Assembly: GCA_014379485.1 (NCBI GenBank)
Contig: JACMLS010000960.1
Location: 1 to 5,828 of the forward strand
Length of the DNA: 5,828 bases
Reading direction: 5' to 3'
From: Bacteroidia bacterium
Lineage (GTDB): Bacteria; Bacteroidota; Bacteroidia; B-17B0; Aurantibacillaceae
A program made the translations under genes and the position numbers. The notes under the pieces are model-generated. The model had not been told where the DNA came from and did not search any database. It worked only from the letters and a program-made list of their open reading frames with translations. Shown here one piece after another: positions 1-5,828 of the stretch (positions within the stretch are counted from its first letter, which is position 1; every line of letters starts with the position of its first letter).

Positions 1-441
1 CATCTGCACAGAGTTTTCTCCGGTATGGATTTTTACATCTGAAAAATCTGCACCAATCTTATTGCCCATTTCTTGCTGCAGGTTTCCTGGCAATGACTGG
101 CCGTTGCCTTTGTTTGATTTAATTCCCGATTCTACTTTTTGCGAAGCGATGTTTTCTGATGAGGGATTTTCTGTCTTTTTTTGAATCTGCACTCCCTCTT
201 CTTCCTCATCTTGCATGCACATTACACTATCTTCTTCCTCATCTGTCATGCACATTACTTTATCTTCTTCTTCATCTTGCATGGGCTGAATTTTTTCGTC
301 TTCGTCTTTCAACCGCATTACTTTATCTGCAACGTGATTTGCTTCTTGTTCATGCTCGTCCTCTTCCTTACCTATTTCTAAGGCAGGTTGAATTAGCATA
401 TTAGAATTATACTCCGGCTTTCTATGAAGCGGTTGCAGCAT
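1..441 (-). CDS. DUF4157-domain protein, N-terminal part (gene runs off the left edge); probable eCIS-associated cargo or accessory protein
   Basis: Translating the minus strand from the ATG at 441 gives 147 open codons to the window edge, so the 3' end is missing. An in-frame TAA nine codons below the tape-measure stop makes this the first usable ATG; the next Met is residue 22. Residues 29-44 (EHEQEANHVADKVMRL) match the E-x-EAD-x-VAD-x-VMRM helix that typically precedes DUF4157. Residues 54-86 are an acidic 11-residue tandem repeat. Residues 87-116 are a polar linker. From residue 117, LPGNLQQEMG followed by GADFSDVKIHT (130-140) is the characteristic opening of DUF4157. The family's HExxH zinc-peptidase-like motif normally lies several dozen residues further on, outside this window, so catalytic potential cannot be judged. 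No signal peptide or membrane segment is seen. DUF4157 proteins are common in eCIS loci and are suspected cargo or toxins; the role here is inferred from the family and from its position 58 bp after the tape-measure gene. Confidence 0.88.
   Translation of the reverse strand, partial: MLQPLHRKPEYNSNMLIQPALEIGKEEDEHEQEANHVADKVMRLKDEDEKIQPMQDEEEDKVMCMTDEEEDSVMCMQDEEEEGVQIQKKTENPSSENIASQKVESGIKSNKGNGQSLPGNLQQEMGNKIGADFSDVKIHTGENSVQM
184..282 (-). repeat. Three 33-bp tandem repeats encoding an acidic 11-residue unit in the DUF4157 protein
   Basis: The three units read MQDEEEDKVMC, MTDEEEDSVMC and MQDEEEEGVQI (residues 54-86). The first two differ at 5 of 33 bases by hand alignment; the third is more diverged, especially at its end. 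The preceding residues RLKDEDEKIQP look like a degenerate fourth unit. Each unit ends with a V-M/Q motif echoing the VMRL of the upstream helix. Comparable charged repeats sit between the leader helix and the domain in other DUF4157 proteins, so this is probably a flexible or protein-binding spacer whose copy number can change. Confidence 0.85.
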
Positions 442-444
442 GCC

Positions 445-479
445 CGTTAAATTTTAAAGATTTCCACCAACGTTAAATT
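445..479. repeat. 9-bp direct repeat CGTTAAATT in the gap between tape-measure and DUF4157 genes
   Basis: CGTTAAATT occurs at 445-453 and again at 471-479, 26 bp from start to start, inside the 58-bp gap (442-499). This gap is the longest between genes in the window. The spacing could suit a regulator binding site, but the bases are AT-rich and two copies may arise by chance. No GC-rich hairpin with a T tract is present, so there is no support for a terminator, and no clear Bacteroidota promoter (TTTG / TAnnTTTG) could be placed. Confidence 0.3.
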
Positions 480-499
480 ACAAAATTTTCAAATAGGTT

Positions 500-2335
500 C
501 TACCACTCTACAAAAATCATTTCTTTTTGCCAGGCAGATTTAACAATTGATATGCCCCATGGTAATTTACTGAGCAATACATCAAAGGCAGTGCGTTCTA
601 CTCTTAATGTCCAGCCGTTTGAGTCGTGAGAAAGTTTTCCTTCGCGTCTAACAAAGGCCTGGCGCATTCCCTCAGGAGAACTTTTTTTGAGGGCGCCCCA
701 ATGTTCTATAACCGAGTTTAAAAGATTTTCACTTTCTTCTAATTCTACAGCTGTTAACGATTCATATGCACCGAGTACGTCGGTAATTTCCATTCCGCAA
801 AGCAATTTTTCCAACATTAATTCATGCTCTTCGGGTGGTTCTGTGCTTCCTGTTGCCAAATAATTTAACACGTAAACGGCTCTGCGCTGCATTTCTTCGT
901 TTACAAATTCTTTGCCATCAATAAATTTTAATTCTTTAAAAAATGCCTGCAAAAATGGCTGTACAATTACCAGCCCCGCATTTTTTATGTAAATATCATC
1001 GTCAGGAAACGGCGATGTGTTCATTTCATTTTCAATTTTTTTCAGGATAGCTTCTGCCAGCTTTTTGTTTTCTGAAATTCTTTTTTCTTTGTCTTCTGCG
1101 GTTGCCGGCAAATCATTTTCTTTTCTTTTGCCTGGTTTTTTTTCTTCCCGCTCCTCTTGTTCAGCGTCTATTTTCCCTTCTTCTTTTATTGTTTCTTCTG
1201 ACTCATCATCATTTTTTCTTTCGGATCTTTTTTCGTCATCCTGTTGCTTTTTTCCTGTTTTCTTTATTTCTTCTTCTGACGGCTCATTCCTGTTAACAGG
1301 CAACCCGTTATCTCCGGTGCCTTCAGCAATAAGCTTTTCAATTTGTGTTTTATTCTTTATAAGATCGTGCGATTGGATTCGCTGAGAAAAAAGTGCAGAT
1401 TTCTGTTCTGCCGTTAAAGCCGGTGACGATGCTACAGAACGAATGATCTCGGGATAAAACTTATTTTGAGAGGGAAAAACAAGAAAAAATTCAGTTACAA
1501 TAAAATTATTTTGGGTGCTGCATTGATCAAAAACTTCTGAAATAAAAGTTTTTTCGGGTGTTGTGTTGGGATATTCTGCATTTAAACTAAAAATATCTTT
1601 AAACAAATTACGGCTTTCTGTATTTCCGTTTTGCCATTTTATTTTTCCAAAAAAATGAATTGGATTATCAGCCGGAAAAATATAAGAAACAATGTTTTGT
1701 AAAAGGGGTATTGAAAACCGGGCTGCTAATCGTTTTACAACTGCGGGGCTCTTTAATTCGTTTTTAAGTTCAGAAATAAATGGGAGCGGATTTGCCTGCA
1801 ACAATGTTGCGGCCATTTTTTCTATGCTGATACTTTCTTCTGTTTGTGCAAACCAGGGCAGATACCCGTTCTTAAGAAAAAATAATAGAATTTCTTTTTG
1901 ATCTGTCTGAATATTTTTAATATCAACTTTCTGCCCGTCTTTAGCAAAAAAAATACTGTCGCTTTCATTTACGTCAGCACTTTCAATATCAGCACTAAAT
2001 GAAACGGGTTGGCTGTTAATATTTACTGAATAGGAATTTCCGGCAGAAATATCTATAAAAAATAATTCAGAAAGCGTATCGTCCAGCTTCTTTTCAAACT
2101 CCTCAACAAAACCACTGTCAATGGAAGCGAAAGAAAAACCGGAGAGATCTACTTCGAGTTTATCTATACGAATTACAAAACCCGGCTTGTCAAATTTATC
2201 GAAGGTGCGCTCAATGGCGGGTAATATTCTTTTCTTTATTGCTTCAAGCGCTTGCTCTTGTTTTTCATTCACACCCTCCTGACCGGGAACTGTCATTTCC
2301 AATACAAGTTTTCCGATCTGGTGTGAACTGGCCAT
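500..2335 (-). CDS. Contractile injection system tape-measure protein (CIS_TMP family, Afp14-like)
   Basis: This is the 611-residue ruler protein that fills the inner tube of a CIS particle during assembly and sets tube and sheath length. The N-terminal part (about 1-95) has the family's HQIGKLVLEMTV start and RIDKLEVDLSGF (56-67). Residues 150-163 hold the FL-x-x-GYLPWF motif. Residues 170-330 are mostly helical-looking. Residues 351-436 are a highly charged, aromatic-free linker. The C-terminal domain (about 447-611) carries NAGLVIVQPFL (452-462), RRAVYVLNYLATG (484-496), LEKLLCGM (508-515), WTLRVE (575-580), DVLLSKLPWGIS (585-596) and a terminal EW, together diagnostic of the family. No signal peptide or membrane segment is seen, as expected for a cytoplasmically assembled particle. 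The start is fixed: a TAA lies two codons upstream and this is the only Met there. It follows the 1069-residue gene by 30 bp, consistent with one transcript. Placement just before a DUF4157 gene supports an eCIS locus over a phage. Confidence 0.93.
   Translation of the reverse strand: MASSHQIGKLVLEMTVPGQEGVNEKQEQALEAIKKRILPAIERTFDKFDKPGFVIRIDKLEVDLSGFSFASIDSGFVEEFEKKLDDTLSELFFIDISAGNSYSVNINSQPVSFSADIESADVNESDSIFFAKDGQKVDIKNIQTDQKEILLFFLKNGYLPWFAQTEESISIEKMAATLLQANPLPFISELKNELKSPAVVKRLAARFSIPLLQNIVSYIFPADNPIHFFGKIKWQNGNTESRNLFKDIFSLNAEYPNTTPEKTFISEVFDQCSTQNNFIVTEFFLVFPSQNKFYPEIIRSVASSPALTAEQKSALFSQRIQSHDLIKNKTQIEKLIAEGTGDNGLPVNRNEPSEEEIKKTGKKQQDDEKRSERKNDDESEETIKEEGKIDAEQEEREEKKPGKRKENDLPATAEDKEKRISENKKLAEAILKKIENEMNTSPFPDDDIYIKNAGLVIVQPFLQAFFKELKFIDGKEFVNEEMQRRAVYVLNYLATGSTEPPEEHELMLEKLLCGMEITDVLGAYESLTAVELEESENLLNSVIEHWGALKKSSPEGMRQAFVRREGKLSHDSNGWTLRVERTAFDVLLSKLPWGISIVKSAWQKEMIFVEW
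1028..1285 (-). other. Highly charged low-complexity linker within the tape-measure protein
   Basis: Residues 351-436 contain 29 acidic and 23 basic residues out of 86 by hand count, and no Phe, Trp or Tyr. It separates the conserved N-terminal half from the conserved C-terminal domain. The make-up fits a single charged helix, coiled coil or disordered spacer. In tape-measure proteins the variable middle is generally the part whose length can change. The coding strand here includes an A8 run (complement of 1136-1143). Confidence 0.75.
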
Positions 2336-2365
2336 ACATTACTTATAAAAAAATAATCTTTTGCA

Positions 2366-2593
2366 TTATCCTCCAAATGTTTGTATTGTAACTTCTCCTA
2401 TTGTTGAACGGCGAAGCACTGTAGTTGTACCGGGCACAACAATTTCAAACATATAAAAGAAACTATCTACACCTCTGAAACCGTTAACAGGAGCATAAAC
2501 AAAAATGGGGTTAACACCAGAGCTGAATACGCGCACACTAACGTTTCCATATTGAGTAACATTTCCCGGATCGTTGGGGTAATTGGTTGTTGG
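2366..2593 (-). other. Ig/cadherin-like C-terminal segment of the 1069-residue protein
   Basis: Residues about 995-1069 read as alternating beta strands: a NVSVRVFSSG strand, then a FVYAPVNGFRGVDSFFYMF stretch, a loop, and a final STIGEVTIQTF strand. Many bacterial surface adhesins and fibres have Ig-like repeats with a YTP-GF-G-DSF-Y signature. Here a single degenerate copy closes the protein. This is a pattern match by eye and the boundaries are approximate. Confidence 0.5.
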
Positions 2594-5575
2594 TGTAAGC
2601 GCATAGTCTGCAAACGCCTTATCGGTGCCAACAGTTGTATAAGCTACTTTTACACCTTCTCTGTTTACAATATAGAGTCTAATTTCGTTTCCGGTAAATT
2701 CATTTTTCTCATACTCACATGCAGGCAACACATCAACAAGATATACGGGTACTTCTCCTGCATTACCACCAGAATGGCGGTTCATGAATAGACTTTCGCC
2801 ATAAGCATAATCGCCGGGGCTGTATTGCGCGTAAAACGGATAAGCAATTACAGGAATTCCAAGATTACTAAGTTGTGTAGGATGCGGAATGTCGCACTCA
2901 CAATCGCAGCAGCAAAGATAGGGTAAAGTGAAATCTGCAATTACCTGCGTTGGTTCGAGCTGAATTTTCTGAATAGGCACTCCAACTGCAAGCTGAAGAC
3001 TTACATCTGAAAAGAAAAGAAGGTCTGCATCAATTGCGTGAATGGTATCTACATCTTGCGGTGTAAGAGATGCCTGAGACTGTAGTTGCGCCTTTTGTAT
3101 TTCTTTCGCTTTTCTTTCGCGGCTCATATTCACTACAAAATCACGATCAGGAACATCTACTGCAGCAGCGTTTCCGGTTACTACCATAACATAGGTGTCG
3201 CCACGGTGCACACCTGCCTGGTGTTCCATACCCGGATTTTGTTTTAAGAAATTACTAAAGAGCGTTGGATCATTTTCTCTTACCTTTTGTAAACGGTATT
3301 GATACAAATAATAAATAGTAGAAAGATTGCGGCCATAAAGATCTGTAATGAGTTTTTCAAGCACACCCAATACCTCATCCATATAACGGCCAAGTGTAAA
3401 ATACAACTCGGCAGAATAACGCGTTTTTAAATTGTGTGTAATGAGATCCATTAACTGATTAAAATCTACCTTAACATTAATGGCAAACTGTACAGCGCTA
3501 ATATAATTCTGAATAAAGCCGGGTGTTGAATTAGGTACTGCCCCGGTATAACCAAAATTAAACTGAGAAATATCAAAAGGAAGAAAAGAAGTTGTTATTG
3601 TATTAATGGTGTTTAAAAGATTAAAAAGATCCTGGCCAAGAGCGGTAAGCACTTGTTGTAAATTACGTTGTGGCGCAAAAATTGGCGAGGGCGGAACTCC
3701 TGCATTACCTGTTGTTACACCAATTTGTGTTTGGGTAACTGAACCCATAAGACCTTGCGTTGTAGAATCTGCAACAAGCCTTGTAAGAAAGGTCGGGAAT
3801 GATTTTACGGCAACGCGCTCTTTATCTATTGTTCCGAAACGATTAAACACTTCAGTAAATACTGCCCGCAGATCTGCATTGGCCAAAAGGTATTGGCTGC
3901 GCAAATCATCAAACTCGCAACGCTTGGTAATATCATCGAGGGGCGGACCACCTAAACGAAGCGTTACAATATTGAAAGGCAGGTTAAATCTTTTTTGAAG
4001 GCTTTTAAGTTCATTTGTAACGGCCACATAATTCTGACGCAGAGGAGTTTCTATACGAAGAAAATTACGCTGGTCCTGATCATAATACCAGGGTGTTTTT
4101 ATTGGACCCTGATCATTTGCCTGAACTATATCCTGGTTACCATAAGCAAGAGGCAGCAGTCCTTTTGAAAAAAGACAGTGCCTGTTGAATTCAAAATTCC
4201 AGTTTTTTTCAAGCGTTGTGTTCAACTGAATATCTAACTCGTGTATTTTGTAATAATGCGGAATTGCCCTTTCGCTCAGCGGATCGCGTTTTTCATTACT
4301 AGGTGTAATAAATAACGGCTCTCCGAGTTGAGATGGTTGAACGGGTGTTGGATTTGGATTATTGATAATTGCCAGATTGAATTTGCTTAGCATAAGCACA
4401 ATTCTTTTATGAAGCATTATTGTCCGATCGAGCACATCTTTTTGATGATTACCAACCTGCGCTGCAACAAAATAATGTCTGTATTCAGAAGGTTTACATG
4501 TACTTTCAACCGGTATCACCTCTCCTAATAAAAGATGGCGTGGAAAACAATCAAGACTCGGGCAACATTCTGACATAAGATCAAATGCCACATTGCGAAA
4601 TTCGTTGTATGCAAGAATAATATCTTTAATAAAATCATAAAAATATTGCATACCCAGATATTTAGGGCCCGAAGATGTGCTTCCGTTTATAAAAGAAGAC
4701 CAGCTGTTAAGTGGGTAACCCGCAAACGGATTTACATTGCCATAAACAGGTTCCAATATTGGCCTGAAGTCTACATACGTTTGCCTGAGTGCATCAAAAA
4801 GTTTTTCGTAAAGACCACCTGACCTTGTTGGAACAGAAGGGCCAATAAATTTATTTGCTTTAATTGCGTTTACATAATTTTCTGAAAACTTAAAATAATC
4901 TGAACTGTGTGCCTGTGCCGGATCAAATAACACACGACTTATAATTACTTCGGGCAGATCATATTTTTCGCTGAAAAGAAAAGTCTGAGAACAGGTACGC
5001 GGAAAAATAAAATTATCGAGATATAATTTACTTACCAATAATTTTCGAAGTGTAAAAATTCTTTCTTGTCCTTCATCGTCGCATCTTTTACCAAGGCATG
5101 ATTTCTGATCATCGTCAACCATTTCAAGAAAGAGCATTACTACTTTATCATTAAGAAAACCTGTGGGGCTACTGATAGGCAATACTGTTTCGCCGGGTTT
5201 GGCAATATAATCAGGCGTAAGCATTTCAAACAACTGCACATCCTGCACACCGGTATCAGGATCAACAAAAGGAGCATAGGTACCTCCATCAGGAAGAAAA
5301 TACTCTTTATACTGTGTAAGCAAACACTCACCCAAACTCATGAGATAACCTTGTGAGGTGAGACCAAGGCCCTTGGATATGATGAGCTCTAATCGTTTGG
5401 TTACAGGATTATTTCCGAGGCTTATTTCAAGTCCGCAGCATATACCATTGCCAATAAGTTTTGCCCGGGTAAGTCTGTTTTGTTCGTCTAAATACGCAAC
5501 GAGTTCATTTAACTGAGAACTGGTTAGTACCTGGTTCCCTTCGAAAATGGGGTAAGAATTCAGCAATTGGCTCAT
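2366..5575 (-). CDS. Uncharacterised 1069-residue protein of a Bacteroidota eCIS locus; candidate baseplate or fibre component with a C-terminal Ig-like segment
   Basis: I recognise no named family with confidence. The N-terminal segment, including FEGNQVLTSSQLNELVAYLD (11-30), LTRAKLIGNGICCGLEI (35-51) and a GLTSQGYLMSLG stretch (70-82), looks like a conserved domain and resembles, from memory, hypothetical proteins of Bacteroidota eCIS loci. Residues 100-860 are mixed helical and loop sequence with a second Cys group (CCPSLDC, 337-343). At 880-894 ADFTLPYL leads into CCCDCEC. The final part (about 995-1069) has FVYAPVNGFRGVDSFFYMFEI-like spacing, reminiscent of the YTP-x-x-GF-x-G-x-DSF-x-Y signature of Ig/cadherin-like bacterial repeats. 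There is no signal peptide or transmembrane helix, so cytoplasmic assembly into a particle fits better than secretion as a lone surface protein. It starts 11 bp after the upstream stop and ends 30 bp before the tape-measure gene. That is the Afp12/Afp13 position, and its size is comparable to an Afp12-type baseplate wedge, but a receptor-binding role is equally open. Confidence 0.8.
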   Translation of the reverse strand: MSQLLNSYPIFEGNQVLTSSQLNELVAYLDEQNRLTRAKLIGNGICCGLEISLGNNPVTKRLELIISKGLGLTSQGYLMSLGECLLTQYKEYFLPDGGTYAPFVDPDTGVQDVQLFEMLTPDYIAKPGETVLPISSPTGFLNDKVVMLFLEMVDDDQKSCLGKRCDDEGQERIFTLRKLLVSKLYLDNFIFPRTCSQTFLFSEKYDLPEVIISRVLFDPAQAHSSDYFKFSENYVNAIKANKFIGPSVPTRSGGLYEKLFDALRQTYVDFRPILEPVYGNVNPFAGYPLNSWSSFINGSTSSGPKYLGMQYFYDFIKDIILAYNEFRNVAFDLMSECCPSLDCFPRHLLLGEVIPVESTCKPSEYRHYFVAAQVGNHQKDVLDRTIMLHKRIVLMLSKFNLAIINNPNPTPVQPSQLGEPLFITPSNEKRDPLSERAIPHYYKIHELDIQLNTTLEKNWNFEFNRHCLFSKGLLPLAYGNQDIVQANDQGPIKTPWYYDQDQRNFLRIETPLRQNYVAVTNELKSLQKRFNLPFNIVTLRLGGPPLDDITKRCEFDDLRSQYLLANADLRAVFTEVFNRFGTIDKERVAVKSFPTFLTRLVADSTTQGLMGSVTQTQIGVTTGNAGVPPSPIFAPQRNLQQVLTALGQDLFNLLNTINTITTSFLPFDISQFNFGYTGAVPNSTPGFIQNYISAVQFAINVKVDFNQLMDLITHNLKTRYSAELYFTLGRYMDEVLGVLEKLITDLYGRNLSTIYYLYQYRLQKVRENDPTLFSNFLKQNPGMEHQAGVHRGDTYVMVVTGNAAAVDVPDRDFVVNMSRERKAKEIQKAQLQSQASLTPQDVDTIHAIDADLLFFSDVSLQLAVGVPIQKIQLEPTQVIADFTLPYLCCCDCECDIPHPTQLSNLGIPVIAYPFYAQYSPGDYAYGESLFMNRHSGGNAGEVPVYLVDVLPACEYEKNEFTGNEIRLYIVNREGVKVAYTTVGTDKAFADYALTPTTNYPNDPGNVTQYGNVSVRVFSSGVNPIFVYAPVNGFRGVDSFFYMFEIVVPGTTTVLRRSTIGEVTIQTFGG
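2894..2914 (-). other. CCCDCEC cysteine cluster in the 1069-residue protein
   Basis: Five Cys within seven residues (888, 889, 890, 892, 894) follow ADFTLPYL and precede DIPHPTQ. A His lies at 898 and a further Cys at 953. The density suggests metal binding or a structural link at the boundary between the body and the beta-rich C-terminal end. A similar DF-x-LPY-x-CC element is familiar from other Bacteroidota proteins with Ig-like ends, but this is from memory. Confidence 0.55.
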
Positions 5576-5586
5576 GTCTTGTTTTT

Positions 5587-5828
5587 TTAAAAAGTTCCTA
5601 AAGCAGTTCTGTTCAATATTATATCGTTTCCAAGTGTGTCATTAGTATCACAATCATGCAGTCTTCCGGGCGGGTAAAGACTTCTTAATTGTTCAAGAAT
5701 ATCAATAAGTTCATTTAATGCATTTGAAAGAAGTAGTGGTCTTTTTATTTTTCTGCTGTTTTCAAATAACCAGCGTTTAAATCGCAATTCAAAAATGGCC
5801 ATGTGCTCACAATCAATCCAGCAAATGC
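5587..5828 (-). CDS. 3' end of an unidentified gene upstream in the same operon (cut by the right edge)
   Basis: The frame is open from the window edge to a TAA at 5589-5587, giving 79 residues in view. It begins ICWIDCEHMAIFELRFKRW and ends with HDCDTNDTLGN and NRTALGTF. An ATG at 5802 would give a 71-residue protein, but the frame stays open above it with similar-looking protein sequence and no ribosome-binding signal, so this is more likely the C-terminus of a longer protein. The visible part is a mostly helical, Arg/Lys-rich stretch (about 10-50) followed by a short polar tail with Cys and Asp. No family is recognised. Its stop lies 11 bp before the 1069-residue gene, which suggests translational coupling. 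By analogy with Afp/PVC gene order it may be a baseplate component, an inference from position only. Confidence 0.7.
   Translation of the reverse strand, partial: ICWIDCEHMAIFELRFKRWLFENSRKIKRPLLLSNALNELIDILEQLRSLYPPGRLHDCDTNDTLGNDIILNRTALGTF

Noticed and set aside
159..404. Plus-strand open frames rich in Leu/His/Phe over the left end
   Set aside because: They are the antisense shadow of the acidic repeat of the DUF4157 gene, which has clear family motifs on the minus strand.
442..499. Possible terminator or promoter between the tape-measure and DUF4157 genes
   Set aside because: AAAATTTT (482-489) and AACGTT (469-474) are only short AT-rich palindromes; there is no stable stem with a T tract, and no properly spaced Bacteroidota promoter could be placed.
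1017..1385. Plus-strand open frame encoding a Ser/Phe-rich 122-residue product
   Set aside because: It is antisense to the charged linker of the tape-measure gene; Lys/Glu codons read backwards give Phe/Ser/Leu. No independent start signal or family match.
500..2335. Phage tail tape-measure protein as an alternative identity
   Set aside because: Phage tape measures are usually longer, with transmembrane or long helical repeats. The LPW motifs, terminal EW and DUF4157 neighbour fit the CIS_TMP family of eCIS instead.
3606..3998. Plus-strand 130-residue open frame inside the 1069-residue gene
   Set aside because: Fully antisense to an intact long gene, with Cys/Arg/Thr-rich composition typical of a shadow frame and no recognisable motif.
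5140..5331. Minus-strand 63-residue frame overlapping the 1069-residue gene
   Set aside because: It lies in another frame of the same strand within a continuous coding region and reads as a hydrophobic low-quality product; treated as a shadow.

Overview
The window looks like part of a Bacteroidota (Bacteroidetes) chromosome. Base composition is AT-rich. All four genes lie on the minus strand in a tight row. None of the three visible start codons has a Shine-Dalgarno sequence; the leaders are A/T-rich, as is usual in that phylum. The protein families also fit: a contractile injection system (CIS) tape-measure protein next to a DUF4157 protein is typical of the extracellular CIS (eCIS; Afp/PVC/AlgoCIS-like) loci common in Bacteroidota.

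In transcription order (right to left): (1) 5828-5587, the 3' end of an unidentified gene that enters from the right edge; (2) 5575-2366, a 1069-residue uncharacterised protein with a conserved-looking N-terminal segment, a Cys cluster (CCCDCEC) and a C-terminal stretch resembling a bacterial Ig/cadherin-like repeat; (3) 2335-500, a 611-residue CIS tape-measure protein, the firmest identification here; (4) 441 to the left edge, the first 147 codons of a DUF4157 protein with a short acidic tandem repeat, recovered by translating the minus strand. Gaps between genes are 11, 30 and 58 bp. No terminator or convincing promoter is visible, so one operon is likely, with its promoter outside the window.

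In Afp/PVC loci the order is baseplate (11, 12), fibre (13), tape measure (14), ATPase (15), cap (16). By position the two upstream genes are candidates for baseplate or fibre parts. The tape-measure protein would set tube and sheath length. The DUF4157 protein is a candidate cargo or accessory protein of the particle. The sheath, tube, spike and AAA+ ATPase genes expected for a complete system are not in the window. There is no RNA gene, mobile element, CRISPR array or long non-coding stretch; coding sequence fills almost the whole window.
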